A stretch of DNA of 64,000 bases, taken from the NCBI RefSeq assembly GCF_001522545.3, contig NC_031799.1, forward strand, positions 36,753,522 through 36,817,521, read 5' to 3'. Positions 12,101 to 26,530 of the stretch are shown piece by piece (the stretch's first letter is position 1; each line of letters begins with the position of its first letter). The DNA comes from Parus major. Taxonomy: Eukaryota; Chordata; Aves; Passeriformes; Paridae. The translations under genes were made by a program, and so were the position numbers. Under the pieces are notes generated by a model. The model searched no databases. It saw only the letters and a program-made list of their open reading frames with translations, and had not been told where the DNA came from.

Positions 12101-15100
12101 CCACGGACATCAGTGAAACAGTCTTCCCACTCTCTCTGCCTGGATCTGTTATGCTGCCCTTAAGAATTATATGCAGCAAAGGTCTGTGACAGCACTCTGC
12201 AAAAAGTGCTCTTTGTGTATAATAAGAGAGACACAGTGAGGATGAGATAGTACAGAGCCCTTTGCAGGTGTTCTTCCTATTGGCAGCTACTTCCACACCA
12301 GCAGTTTATCCAGGCATTGCATCCTGCAGATTGTCATTTTCATGACCTTGTTCCCCTGGAAAAAAGGGAAAAAAAAGAAAAAGCGCCTTTTCATGTTTTC
12401 TTGCTTAGTACCGGATCCAGGCTCTCCCCTGTGTTAAAGGAAAGGTTACAATAATAAGGTCTTGCAGTGCTTTTCATCTTCATTAAAAGATACAGAGGGA
12501 TGCGTCAGCTGCAGGGCAGACATGGAAGATGCAAACACAACAGGAGGCAGTTTTTTGTTTATATATACTTAAGGAGGTTTTCCTGAAGTCCTTGTTATAT
12601 ACAAAGAAAGACAATTTATTGGTTAAAAATATTAACATAAAAAAATATTAGTTTCCTGTACAGATTTTCAAACTTAACTAAAGCAGATATTGCTTTCCAT
12701 AGCAACGTCTTCTGAAATGAAAGTGAGAAGAACTCACTCTTTCCTGTTTTCAGCAACATTTGTAATATATTAACTGCTCTGTAAACAGCATTTATTCATG
12801 TCAGGAAAATAAAAAGAGGAAAAGACATATTTTTGACAGTCACTAAGGTATCAATTGCTAGAATCTGTCCTCCAAACTGAAAGTATCACATTTGTGTATG
12901 TATCACTGATAAAAATCTGAGTAATATCTACCACATGTTTCATCTAAAGGTCTGGACATACAGAGGAGATATGGTTAACACAATTCTACTACTCTAATAA
13001 GTTTTACAAGTGAAAAATCAGAAACACAAAGATACCCATTTCACTCTTACTTCCAGAAGTCAGAGGAAGTGCCTCAATATGCTGGAAGTGTCATGTTTTT
13101 CCATCCTTATGAGACTCGATAAGCTCTATATTGCATCTTTCTCAGATGTTTTGATCTACTTTTTGTGCTCAACCTTTAGTAAAAAGACAAAGAGAAGCAG
13201 GTAATATAAGTGGTAAGGCCTGGATTAATTAGCTCTCCATGAAAAAATATGTCACAGTAGTAGGAGAAATTTCAGGGAAGGAACAGGAGGAAATGGAAGT
13301 ATTAACTCAGAAATTAGAGATCTAGCGGATCTTTAGCCAATGCAAAAATAAAAATAATTAAAATACTGCAATATAAGAGTAACTGTTCTGTGCTACACTG
13401 GTGTTATTTTAGCTTCAGAAGTGCTGAGCAGAGGAATCTTGTTCCCCTTGGTCAGCTGAAGACACTCGTTATTAAGAAAGAGCGTCAGGAAACGAATATA
13501 AGTGTTATTGTGAGAGGAAACCTGTTTCAACTCCCATGATTGCAGTTTAGCACAGCTGCACCCCAAGAGAACAATAGCAAGATTTATTTCTTTTATAAGT
13601 CTCAATTTTACGAAGAATAAAACAGTCCTGTTAAAGAGAGCTGTGAGCGCAAGAACTGTCTGGGAGGATGTAAACACAAAAGAGAGAGAGGAAGAGAGAG
13701 CACAAGAGAGCAGGGATGCACATGTACTGACAAAAAGGAAAATAAACATGTTTCTGTCTAGTATTTAACTAATTTCTTTTGAGTACTTAAAGAAGAATAC
13801 TAATGATAAAAACCCCAATATTCTAAGTTAAAAAAAATATTAGTAAGAAGTAAGGCTTATTTTACACACACTTTATAAACACTACTGCATGCAAAGCACA
13901 AAAACTAGGTACCCAGGCAGACAGCCCACATGTGTTTGGGCATTCTCACAGTCCATCTGCAAAACCAGGTCCCAGTGGGTGGTTTTCTTGTTTTCCAAAG
14001 GCCTGCCACTTCTGCCTCACACCTTATTTTTCTGTTTTGCTCTTGCCATGGTACAAGCAACTCTGGATTTATAAGCAATGCTTATGTTGTACTGGCTGCA
14101 TGCACATGAGGCAGGTGCATGTGCCTTGGCACCTCATCTAGCCCCAGGGGCACAAGTATACACTCAGATCCGCAGTCAAGAACGTGGAAAAGGGGATAAA
14201 GAATGCTGACATGCCTTTTGTGTCTTGCCAGTCACCACCTGGAAAAGGATCAGCAGCTCTCTCTGTCTCTTCTGCCTTTAGTGGTAAACCTTCTGTATTA
14301 AGGCTTTCCAAATAGATGGACTTCTTCTTACTGCAGGTGTCTTCCCAAAATGGGCCTCCTTCCGGTTTGTGACTGCTGGTGCTGTGGGGCTGGTTGTGAA
14401 GGCCTGTTGTTCCCCACCACTGACCCAGCACTCAGACCCCTTGCACTCATCAGCATTCTGTCTTTGCAGCGAACCCGGAGAGATTCCCATGCCTGGGGAG
14501 GAGATCAGCCAACAGGAAATCACATTCAATGCAGCGACCATGTTAAGTCTGCAAGAAATGTCTTACCCCCAGTTTGCCGTTTTGCAGCTGAGACAAATAA
14601 GTCTGCTTCTCAGCTGAGAAAACAGAACAGCTATTCTTGTGTTTATGAAAATAAAAGTTGAGGAAACAGAAACAATAAAAGAAAAAGCCCAGCCATCAGA
14701 AAAAAAACCAAAACAGACAGCACATCCTACCAAGACAGATAATCTCTGCATTTATTTTCCTAATGAACAACTAAATCTGATATACATATACTTAAATGGA
14801 GTATACTGCTCCCATTGGTCTGCAAAGTTGTTTGGGTGTGGAGGAGATGAGAGAAATTGTGTTATTTTGTGAGAAATACATAAAAAGAACTGCTCAGATG
14901 CATTCCCAAATACTGCATTAGAAGTCAAAATTCATTCCAATTGCTTTCATTTGGTTAATCTTTTTTTTTCAAAAGGTCATGGCCTTCACCACTGATCCTG
15001 ATCTATGTATTTCATTGTTCTCTGATGGTGATTTTGGTGTCAGTTCAGAAACATCAGCATTCAAAAATGGGAGAAGTTATACATTTTGGTTATAACAGAG

Positions 15101-18100
15101 TGCTCAGTCAGGAAGTATTTTGTTTTCAGATCTGCTGTGGATAGAAATCCCTCTGACAAATCCTTCAGTCCTTCTGTTTCCCTGTCTGTATACAGAGAAT
15201 CAGCTATTTTTAAATTGCTGTGAGAAGCCAAGATGTACTTTTTTTGTGTACAAAACCACAAATACTGGTTTTTGAAATGCAGTCAGCTATCCTTCTCTGT
15301 TATTAGAGACAATATATTGTGATAGACATAAATATCTGTATGTTATAGTTTGGATGCAAATGCAAATATTGTCAGGCATGCATAACCCAATGTTATTTTT
15401 TATATGACGCATCTGAACAGAAATTCATATTTCAGAAGGAAGGTAGAGCATGGGAAAACATGTGGTAGCCATACCATACCTTCTAAGACTTCCTCCTATT
15501 TCTCCTTCTATTCCTACTTGTATATTGAAGATAAAATGAAGGAGAAGAAGCAAAAATAAAAGAAGATCAAATTAAAGAAATTGGTACACAACTGAAATCA
15601 AGAAAGCTTCCCACTGATTTCAACATATTCAGGCTATGACTTTTTAAGTTCAATCATTTTAAGAGAATTGCTTTGCTTTACAAGCCAAAAGATAAAATCA
15701 CAGTTAAAAATTTCAGAATCAGTTTTATTTTCTTCAGCAAAAGAGTGAATGATCGTGCATTTATTACAAAAAGTAATCTTACTCTTAAAGTAAAGTTTTG
15801 AAAAGAGACTAATCTGACTTTTTTTACCTTATTTTTATTCTTAACTTTTCCTTTTAGATAGGCAGGTTGTATTCCACTTCATGTCATTACTCACAGACAT
15901 CCAGCAATGTGTTGAAGTCCAAATGCAGAAAAACATACCTCATGAATTAAAATTTTTATCTCTATTTGTCTGTCACCAGTTTTCAGAGAGTGAAGACATG
16001 ATTACAGTCTTGGCTTTGTTTTCATTAAACATCCATTCTCAGATGCTAAGCCCTCTGATGTTTTAATGTATGCAGTAATAAGGCACCCCAAAAAGCAGGA
16101 AATTGTTAAAAATCTTTGGGAAGTCTCTGAACTTGCCACTAACAATATTATGATAAAGTAATACAGAACAAACTTGTATCTGTCATGATTCAAAGGGATA
16201 GCAATTTAAGTTAAATTATGAGGGCATCTGGCTCCAGAATTCAGACCTTGTTGGTGCTAAGTAATCCTGTAGCAAACACAGTATCCAGATTTTCTTGTTT
16301 GGAGCAGATGTTTTCTATTTCTTTGCATATAGGGGCACCAATAAATATGAAGAAATTTTTTAGACCATCTCTATTAGCAACACTTACATGAGCTAAGTAT
16401 GCATTACTAGCCCTTGCTGTTAAAAGTTCTCATCCGTTTTAAGATGTCATTGTGAGGATCACACACTTACCCAGTGAAAAGGGTGGGCTCTGCTATCCCC
16501 ATAAGAGCATGCTTCTCGTTTTCCTGGAGCATGACTGTCCCTCAGATTTTAAGTGGAAGAGAGGAGGGAGACAGAATTTTCCACCACTATAGACGAGCCA
16601 CATTCCATATAGCCAAGCAGATTCCCCCTTCAGTGTAGCTCTTATGAAGCAGTGAATAAGGAGATGCACCATATCTCTTTTTCCCAAAGAGCATGTCAGA
16701 GAGGATGTCAGGAAGGATACTTCCAGCTGCTTCTCAGTCAGCAAGATGACAGCTCTAGATGGAAAATCTGGGGTATTTTCTGCAGGGGAATGGTCTCCCT
16801 CCTGAGAATGCCACTTCTTTAGCTACCAGGCATTCATAGCTTTTACTAAGTGAGAAACCTCCCACCACTTATTCAGCGGGATTGACAAAACCAAAATGAA
16901 ATTCAGACATTAAACAACCAAAAGGGTCAAAAACTTCTTTAAAATAGCAAAAATTCATAGCAGAAAGCCGGAAGTTGATACACAGAACTCTCTCTTACCA
17001 GCAGATGTCAGACCTCTGCTATTTCCAGAGCACCCAGAGGATCACCTTTTTTGCCTCATTTCCAGTCTTTCCAATCTAGATATCTTTATGGCACAAATCA
17101 CCTACAAAAGAAGAAGGAAGGAGCAGAGAAAGAAATTTCTCACATCCTACACATGCTGAAGCCAGAAGCCTACTTTCTCTTTCCAGTAGTTCCCAGTTTG
17201 CCTCACTCCTCTTATTTTTTAACTACCACTATAACTTTACATAATTTGCTGATTTACAAATTTAGAATCTGAAATTGCCCTATCTTCTCCTTCTGTGAGT
17301 GCTGTTACTATGTCCAAGGGCAGGATTGCTGGTAGTAACAACCACAGCTTGACTGCCAGCAGCCAGCCTTTGCAGGGATCGATAAACATCAGATAGGAAG
17401 GATTATTTCAGTTCTCTGCAGTCAGAGGGAACAACAGACCTGGTACCACATGAGCCCTCATCCTCCAACCTGCTGGAAGAAATAATCTGAGGACTTCTAG
17501 CTATAAATTTTTCCAACAGAAAAGTTGCCTGATATTATAATATTTGATGTCATTTCTGTATTAAGGATGCATAATCAGTTGTTTTATTAACTAGTTATTA
17601 AAAAGTTCAGTGATAGACTCCCCTTACTTAGAACACAGAGCATCAAAGAAATTAGGACAAAGACACTCATCTTGACATGGTGCCATTTTTGAAGTGAGGC
17701 ATGCAGGGGACAGTGATCCTACTTGCAAAGAAAGGCCAATTACTATACTGGGGGAAGCTGTAGTGGAAAAAGGAAAAAGAAGTGAAAGACGGATGGTGAT
17801 ACAGAGAAAGGAGGGAAGGAGGGAAGTCATGATCCTTGCTAAGCAGAAAATCCCACAGGGCCAAACCAATAGGAACTAATATTTCCCCAGGAGTAATCTG
17901 ATCTGTCTGTTCAGCTGGCACACTGTGGGACTCAACACAGTATAAAAAAACATGTCCCCTAAAGTGCAGGTTTTCTGTTGATCCTACACAAAGAACACTG
18001 TGCTCAGGAGAGACATATCCTGATTTCATCTAGAGGGAGCTTCTTAGGAACTATTTCCAGTCAGCTCAGCTGTGTTGCTCCACACATCACAAATGACTCA

Positions 18101-20255
18101 GAGTCATGATAGCTTGAACAAATAAACAAGTAACAGTTGAGAAGAGAAATCAAAGGCACAATGCAGTAATGTAAGTCATGTTTCCAATTGTTTTTCGTAC
18201 AAATCATCAGAAGCTAAATCAATCAGCCTACAAAAAAGGGGTGGAACTTTGTTCTCCATGTCTTGGGTTACCTTTTGTGTGATTTGCTAATTTAGATTCT
18301 TTTGTTTTTCTTTGCCTTATAAGTAATTTTCTATAAGCAGAAAGAAATGAAACATTATTCTGCAAGATATTTTCATTTGAAGGCAAATGAGCTAGTGGCA
18401 TTTTGCAGTAAGTTTTTTGTTTTCTTTTCAGGACCTTTCTCTTTAACTCAGCACTGAAGCACTGCTTTCTTTCACAAAGGTTTTACTTCTCTCTGTGGGT
18501 GGTTTTGAGATTACAATGGCCTAAGAAACCCTTTCTTCAAGGAATCATCTGACAAGAAACATGTAAGTATATTCTTTCCATGTGCTAATTTGGAAACCAT
18601 CCTTTTGAATCTGGAATGCAAGAAAACAAAGAAAATTTCAATTAAAAAAATTAATTTCTCCTAAAGCAGGTCCAGCTTGTTCATCTGTTCATCAAGTCAT
18701 GGCAAATCAACAGGTTAAAAAGCTTCCTCACCTTCCTTCTTCCAACATGTAGACAGGGATTTTTACTCCAATATCACTAGCAGAAATACAAAAACCAAGC
18801 ATGTACTACACTTTTTGTCATATTTATTCTAGTAAATTAGCCACACAATTAAAACAGGAAATTAAATAGGAAGCTCTCATTTGTGTAGCACTATATAAAT
18901 ATAGCTAGAAGTGTTAGTTTGCAAATAACAGCTTTTTCAAAAAGGGTTATATGGGTTGCATTAAGGAATTTTGTTCTAAATAAGCCCCATTAATAAATAC
19001 AAACTACAGGATAAATGGATAAGGATGTAGGATTCACTTTGATGGACAGTGTGCAGTGAAAAATGTTTTATTTGTCAATATTTCCATTCACGTCTGGAAG
19101 AACTTAAATAATGATTCTTTGACAGAAGAAAAGAGTCAAACATTTGGAAAACTGTGGTGCATCTCGTTAGGGGCAAAAACAAAAGTAATTTAATCTGCAT
19201 TCTGGGGAAAAGCAGCCACAGAACCCACTAAAAATTTCTCACTGACCTCTAGGTTAATAAAGGGTAGAATAAGTGTTGCGGCCACAAGTTCATAAGAGAT
19301 ATATTACAGTTAAGCAGTCCAAGAAGTTTATTGCCTTTTTTGTGAAGGCTGGTTCATTGAGTATACTGTTGCAAACCTCATTAAAGCACCAATTTCTAAA
19401 TCAAATAGTTTTGCTTGGCAACAAGATCCTTAAAATGTATTTTACCTGAATTTCTCCTTTAGATTCAAATCCCAAGTTTTTCCCTTAAGGCATCTGAAAC
19501 CAGGCTGCAACTTTTCTTCCATACATCTAGCCCATAAAAAAGAGGGATCATGGACAGGTTTCTGTGGCAGACACAAGGATCCCATTCTCTCTCTGCCATA
19601 TGAAGCTAACATCTGCACAGCACTCAGAGTGCAGTGGATGATAAACAGGATGATCAACTAAGTGTTTAACATGCAACTTCCAGCAGAGATGGAGATGAGA
19701 ACTAATTACCTTGTTTAATTCCCAGTCATAATTCTAGGGATTCATTTGTGGCTGCTTTAAGTGAGAGATGCAGACAACTGTAACCTTATAGCTATGATTT
19801 CTTCTCCAAGTTGCCCAGGAATGTGATAGAGTACTATATGAGAACTGCATATATGAGGAGTGCTGAACCTTCAAGGACCACAACACAGAGGATTAAGTTT
19901 ATTAAACTATTTTTGTTATAAACGTTTGCTTTCAGCTATACAAAGCATTCTACTGTTTTTACCTTTCAGTCAGAAATTTCTAAGCTAGCCTTTTGGATTA
20001 GATCTATATACTTAGAAAGTTTGTTGGAGGACATGAATACAAAAAAAATCCTCCTACATGCTTTAGAACAAAAGGGAAGTAGAAAACTATGCATTTCCCT
20101 CAATGCCTTGCAACAGTCATAGAGATTAATTTTGCACAACTTTGTACAAAGAAGGTTGAAAAAAAAAAACCTTAATAGTTTAAAAGGGCAAAAGTCAACA
20201 TTTAGCAGAGAGAAAGTTAAATAAATGGTGTCATGTCTGGGTGAACATTAGTTTA
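9101..20255. other. Intergenic, 11 kb, no gene recognised
   Basis: AT-rich DNA with short reading frames only. There is a T/G-rich patch at 9480-9560 and a purine-rich GAGA patch at 13680-13710. I found no exon-like conserved protein segment, RNA gene or named repeat. Confidence 0.5.
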
Positions 20256-20710
20256 GTTTTATGGGAAAAAAAACAACCTCAAACTTCCCCTGGAGCCCCA
20301 TATTTCAGGCATGGGATATTTCTCTGCTTCTCCTATCAATTTTTGTGAGAGCAAGGCAGAGCAGCTCCCAACCCTTTCTGCTTCCCACGCCACCCAAGCT
20401 GACCACAGGGGTATTTCACTTGGCTCTCCCTCAATCTCCCAGGGGACAGCTGCCATAGTGTCTTCCTGGAGGACTCTTGGACTTTGCTTTCCTTTCCTTT
20501 CCAACAGACAGCACTGGCAGTGCTGCCATGCAGCAAGTGCACCTCCCAAAACAGCCTCATTAGCAACAGCTGGCCAGGAAAGTGGGGCCCCCTCATTCAA
20601 GAGGTGGATCCTCTGGCCTGCTTGCAACTCTCCTAGCTGCAGGTGCCAGGGTATTGCTGTTTGTCTGGTGGACTTTGTTACTGCAGTGCTTCAAACTGGC
20701 CTTTGATACC
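20256..20710. other. C-rich block of unknown origin
   Basis: About 450 bases of clearly higher G+C than the flanks. Several frames over 80 codons on both strands reflect reduced stop-codon density rather than coding, since none shows a domain. It may be a degraded transposon. Confidence 0.3.
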
Positions 20711-20759
20711 AATTTGTTTTCCAGAAAGGGATTACAAACAAGCCATTTTGTCATACTAA

Positions 20760-20761
<2 letters not shown>

Positions 20762-20813
<52 letters not shown>

Positions 20814-20900
20814 NNNNNNNNNNNNNNNNNNNNNNNNNNNNNNNNTATATATATATATGTATATATTATATATATGTGTGTGTATATATATATATATATA
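20762..20900. repeat. (TA)n microsatellite with assembly gap
   Basis: A long TA tract is interrupted by 32 unresolved bases at 20814-20845 and continues as TATATG/TGTG variants to about 20900. The true length is unknown. Confidence 0.97.
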
Positions 20901-23900
20901 CACCAATTTATCTATATAATTCTTGAAAAGAACCAGCTGTCCACACCAACAAACTGTATAAAAAGGGGTTTAGTCCATTAACAAATCCTTGAACTACCCA
21001 TACAGATGCTTTTGGTGTGCTGGAGCTTTTGGAAAGGTGGCACAGCTCACACAACAGTGTGACACAGTTAATTTGTAATGAAGGAAGTTGTGATGCTTCT
21101 CTGCACAGATACAGCTCACTTGCATAGGAAAAGTAGTAGCTGTTTTACAGCATTGGCAAACAAAATTTTCCTTGGCCTAAAAAGCTACTAGGTATTACAC
21201 TGGAGAAGACTGAGTAGAAAATCAACATTAATTCACTAGCGATTAAGTAAAATAATTAATAAAATTAAAGCTGGACCAAATCTTCTCTTCAAACCACACC
21301 TGAATGAAAATTCTTCTTTTAGCTGATATAGACTTACGTGGCATCACACAAGCTTCTACATCTCATGTGCAGATCCAGTTGTTCAGAGATGATCAGAAAT
21401 TTACCAGCTGTGTTTCCACACCTTGAGGTTATCAGTTATTTAAACAACATTTTACAGAAATATTCAGTAGTGACACCAGTTCTCATGAAAAGAAAGGGAA
21501 AGAGTTTCCATCAATCCATTGAAAAAGTGAAGGATGGAGTCATTTACTTTTAGCCTTAATTTAATTTTTTTTTTTCCAGAATGTTGGCATCTCATTTTGA
21601 TTACCACAAAAAAAAAAAAATTCATGAAAGTTATTTTCAACATTTGCCGTTAAATTTGTTACATTTGCTGCCACATAGAAGTCTGGTTCCTATGCACTGT
21701 CACCAAGTCCATTTTATGCTATACTATGAAGGAGTGAAATGAATTTCAATCCATGGCTGGAAACACATAGATAAAGGAACATAAATATTCTACTAACACT
21801 GCATTAGTGTGATAACATGATTACTTTTATGTTAGATGCAAACACCTGTGATTTTAGTTTTTTCTGCTTTATTTATAAAATTCTGCAAAGATGTTATTTG
21901 TGGCTGTTTCTCATTGAATCAAATTAATATGTTAGTCTGTGCCTGTGAGACATCCCACTGAGTTAAAATGCTGCTTCTGTGAATGTTTTTGAAGAACAGA
22001 GTAATAGGAGCCTGCAGAGAAACTTGATATCCATAAAAACTGTGAAGTCAAAGAAATGTACTGCTTGGCATATCTTAAGATACTTCTCAGCAGCATTTTA
22101 AAACAGAGTGCTTGCACAGAAGGAGGCTTTTTATTCATTGATTTGGCAAAACAGACCAAATAATCTCTAAAGAACGTGGTGAAGAAAGTCACACAGCTGC
22201 AGTTAAAGGGGTGTCAGCTTCTCTTTGCAGTCATGACTTTCTCTTGTATATACAGTTATAAGTCTTAAAACTAGACGTATTTGCTTTCATAAGTAAAAGC
22301 ATCCACTATTTATTTCTGTTTGTTTAAAACAGGCAGTGATGAATGCATGATATTAACTAAAAAGGGAGAAAAATGGAGGGACATCTGACAGTAAAGGTTA
22401 TATGACAAGAGTGCATGGTCTTGTGCTGGTGAATGTGTCAGGTAGATTGATAGCCAGCTGCATCTGGGATCTCAAATGTCCAAGTCTGTTTTATTGGCCA
22501 GATGCTCTTTTTATTGTCTCTCCTTACACCTGTGCATGTCCAAACTCACCCACACAAAAAAAAAAAGAAGCTACAGATATTTTTCAAGTTTTCTTGGTTG
22601 CCAAGATTGACAGTCCTCAGGCAGAGCAAGGTTAATACTGGCACTTGGACCCAACAATAACCAACACTAATGATTCTTTGGTTTAGGGAACAGTGTCAGA
22701 ATCATAACCACAGCAAAAGATCAATGAGCATTTGACTACTGCTGTTCATTCCATGGTTTTCATAAAAGCCCAACCAAAAGAAAGTAACTCATAACAGTCA
22801 TTGTCTGGTCTCAGACAATGTCTATATGCCATAGACAGATAAAAGAAGTGCTTTAAGGAAAATTTAAAGGATGCAGGCTCTTGACTTGCCTTTGTGAACA
22901 TGGGGAGAAAGAATAGCTCCTGTTGGTCTCTGAAGAGGGAGTTAATCATCACACATATGCAAGACATAGGCATTTTTCCCCAAGCATTTGAGAGAATGTT
23001 TGGCTTTCATTTGTTGTAAAATAAACAAAAAAGTTCAAGGGATAAATTTTGATTCACAGGCTATAGCTATCATCACACAAATTTTAACCTGCCCCTCAGT
23101 CTTGCAGTTTTTTTCAATTGGATTTGCATAGCTAAGAAGAGTGAATCATTGGGTTCAGTTAATGAGCTGACAGGAAAACATTGAAAAGAGGTAGTGATTT
23201 CCCTAAATGTCAGATGGTAATTAACACTGTGGTTGCACAGCCAGTTTTAGACAGAATGGATCGCTTTATTTATATGTACTTCATCTATGTACTGATATTC
23301 TGCAAATGGTTGGTTGCAAAAGCCGATCTCTGCTTAAAAACTACTTTATGAGTCTCTCCTTCCTGGCACCAGATGTAGTTTGTTCTGGAATTCCCTATCC
23401 CAAGGTCATATTCAAGTAGTTGCTAAATGAATGACAGAGCCTTTTCATCCACTCACATCATACCACAGACAATTATAATGCTGTCTGTAAATTAATAAGA
23501 TTTTTCTCTTTCTCATTTTTTGTCCAAAGGCATTACAGCTGCAATGCTTCATCCTGCATCTGTGGCTTTCCTGTATTTAGGCACCAGTCAGTTAGAAGGA
23601 GAAACATTATTAAAGAAACAATTAAATAGATGCACCCAGACTTACAAGAAGGTGAATTACAGAGAAGTTAATGAAAGGATACATGTTCTCAATGTTTCAA
23701 ACTGTGTATGTACTGTTTATAAAAGTGTGTGAAATAGAAGAAATAAGATTCCATAGACCTATAAAAGCTGGGGAAGACTTGATAATATTTTTTCAAAATG
23801 AAAATACTTTCAGCAAGTCCTGAGAAAAATATTTTCTTAGTGACTCTGGAGTAAAATTAAGTAATTGTCTATTTGCAGTACATTGCAAATAACTGATGCT

Positions 23901-25465
23901 GTTTTCCTTGCTGTATGGAGTTGATTCATGAATTGTTACTGAGGTGGTACAATGCCTATTAATTCATATTAAAATAAGTTTTACTCACATGAGAAAGCTT
24001 AATGTAACACAGTAGGGTTACAGGATATTGCTAAGGCCCAGGGCATCTTCCTCTATGCAATGTAATCATCTTCAAAGCCCTGAATTTTCTTCATATGCTC
24101 CATTATCAAGCATTTGAAATAGGGCTTATTTCTCAGTTAGTGGATCTGGAAGTTTACTACATTAACCAAAATCTTTCAGCAGTGTCCTTCCTGGCTAATT
24201 AGATACACTGAAATTTTTATCATCTGCCTTTGTTTCTGGTGATGGCATTGTTCAGGCATTGTCTGTACGCAGGTTTCACTGTGCTTTTCTCCCCATTCCA
24301 ACACTAAGTCCAGCAGATAATGGGCACTGTTGTCCTCAATCAAGTACTAAAGGAACCTGTCTATTTGAAAAAAAAAGTTTAAGTCATATTTAACACACAG
24401 GTTTTGAGCTGCTACATTTCCTTGTATTTTGTCTGTAGTGTAGTATGACAGAATTTATCATTGCTTCGCTTCTCCTACAATTGCAATAAAACCTGCAGCT
24501 AAAAAATTGGAAGAGGTTGTACAAACTCAGATTATAAAACTTCAAAATTAAAGACTGCCGCAATGATAAAAAATAGAATCAATAATTAATAAAAATTCTT
24601 CTTTAAATGTTTATGCCATAATTTATAAATTGCAAAGAAAGAAGCATATCTCATGTCAGAACAGAATGGATTATACAGCCTATTTTTTAGCAAAGTCTAG
24701 GCTGAATTGTTAACTCTCACAAAATTTAAGCACATAGTGATACTGTTTCTTACAAAGTTGTTATAAAAGAAAAAAATTGTGAGAACAGTTCAAAGCAAAG
24801 AGAAAATATTTTTCATATGCTTAATCTAATTCCAAGATAAAACTGCTTCTGTAAACTATATTCTCCCCAAAGAATTAAAATTCACGATCTTATCAAAGAG
24901 TTTAAAATCGTATCTATTTTCCTGCCAGCTCCTTAGCACCAAGAGCTAAGCACAACAGACCTTGAAGCAAGCAGTCGTGCAATCTCTTAGTTCAGCTCAT
25001 GGTTTTGAAACATAAACACAAAATTGAATTAGAAGGTTGCTCTATTTTGAGAACAGTAATATCTGCTAGACTACTACAGAAATTTAAAAGTTCAGACCTT
25101 GCCCCTTCTAGGGGAAGTTTCCTGTGGCACATCAGAGTCATCAGTAGGGTTGTACTCCCAAATCACAGCATCATTCTTGACTTCTCTCAGATGAAAATTA
25201 GCTAATTTGTTTAATGAGAATCCTCCAATCTCAAAGAAACAGAAAAAGAATGTAACAGAAAAATATAGAGCTAAGCATCATGTGAACTTAAAATCTTACC
25301 CCTCTTCTCCCACAGTAGTAAGCCAAATGAGAACAGTGCATACAAAGAGAGAACAAAGTTTAAAAATAGTTGTTCCAGACCTAGAATATGCCTCAATCTG
25401 CTTCTCCCTTCTCCCCATACTTCTCAACAATAAGGTCTCAAGAGCTCAGTAGTTTTGGAAAGGTG
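20901..25465. other. Intergenic, no gene recognised
   Basis: AT-rich sequence; short open frames lacking any recognisable motif. Confidence 0.5.
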
Positions 25466-26100
25466 TGCATGTGTCAGGGAACATGGTCTTCTCACATCAC
25501 ATAAAGGAAAGAGAAGACACAGCAATCTCCCCAGCTGGGTCATTCTTGTGGTAAGAATGCAGAAGCAGATTATGTGAGAGTGAATATGAATTCTTCCTGA
25601 GCTTGAGGAGTGTGGTATGAACTCATGAGGTCCCCAAACTGAGGCTGTTCTCATGCATTGTGGGGTCTCCAGAAAGATCCCATGCCTTGTGAACTCTCCT
25701 CCAGTTCCTCTGTGCAGCCCCAGAGTAGTGGTGACTGGTTCACCCTTGCAGCTTTCTGCCTGTCCACAGAGCCTCGCTCCATTCCATTCTCCCACCCATT
25801 CCAGCTGTGTGTCTGGGGCCATCTGGGACCATCTCTGGCCTTGGCATGGAAATCTTGCCATCTCCAAAGCTCCTATCCTGTCCCAGCCCCCAGGATATGT
25901 TTTCCCAATACTTCTGTCTCTCCACACATCCAGTTCTCTGTGCATGGGACCTGTCTATAGGCACACAGCCCTGCACACCACAGCCACACAGCTGCTATGT
26001 CCTCTCCCAGGAGGGAGAGGTATGGTACAGAAGCATCTTCAAGGTCTGCAGAGGAGAGCAAGGCTGTGAAAACAAGCTCATAGTGTGACTGACATTTTTC
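25466..26100. other. GC-richer block, possible old LTR or transposon
   Basis: About 630 bases of C-rich sequence with overlapping chance frames on both strands (up to 173 codons on the minus strand). No frame shows a domain. The block begins with TGTCAGGGAAC, which could be an LTR-like TG start, but no matching CA end with a target-site duplication is evident. Confidence 0.3.
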
Positions 26101-26286
26101 AACCAAGGTAATCTCCTTTCTTTCTCCTTTTTTTTCTTTTTCCTTAATAAAAGGAGAACTGAATGAAATATCTTAAGAGAGGGAACTTGACCAAGTGAAC
26201 ATCTATCCTCTGAAAAATGGGCTGATAATTTCACAAATTCCATTACTTCTATTCTCACCTCATATATTAAGTTGTTGGTACTATCA

Positions 26287-26530
26287 TTGCATGGTTTGGG
26301 TTGGAAAAAACCTTAAAGATCATGTAGTTCCAACCCCCCTGCCATGGGCAGGTTCACCTCCCACTAGATCAGGTTGCTCAAAGTCCCATCCAGCCTGGCC
26401 TTGAACAATTCAAAGGATGGGGAGTCTACATCCTCTCTCAGCATCCTGTTCCAGTGCCTCACCACCCTCACAGTAAAGAGTTTCCTCCTAACATCCATTC
26501 TAAATCCCCATATTAAAATCCATTAGGTCT
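26287..26530 (-). mobile_element. CR1 3'-end fragment, well preserved
   Basis: Antisense CR1 tail: TGGTTTGGGTTGG, CTTAAAGATCATGTAGTTCC, the CCAACCCCCCTGCCATGGGC box and CAGTGCCTCACCACCCTCAC are near-consensus for avian CR1. It is less diverged than the copies at 2400 and 7876, so probably younger. Confidence 0.95.

Noticed and set aside
14138..14661. Cluster of frames on both strands around 14.1-14.7 kb
   Set aside because: Slightly higher G+C lowers stop density; no recognisable protein or conserved motif.
25424..25945. 173-codon minus-strand frame, the longest in the window
   Set aside because: Low-complexity, C-rich background with overlapping frames on both strands; no domain, promoter or splice pattern.
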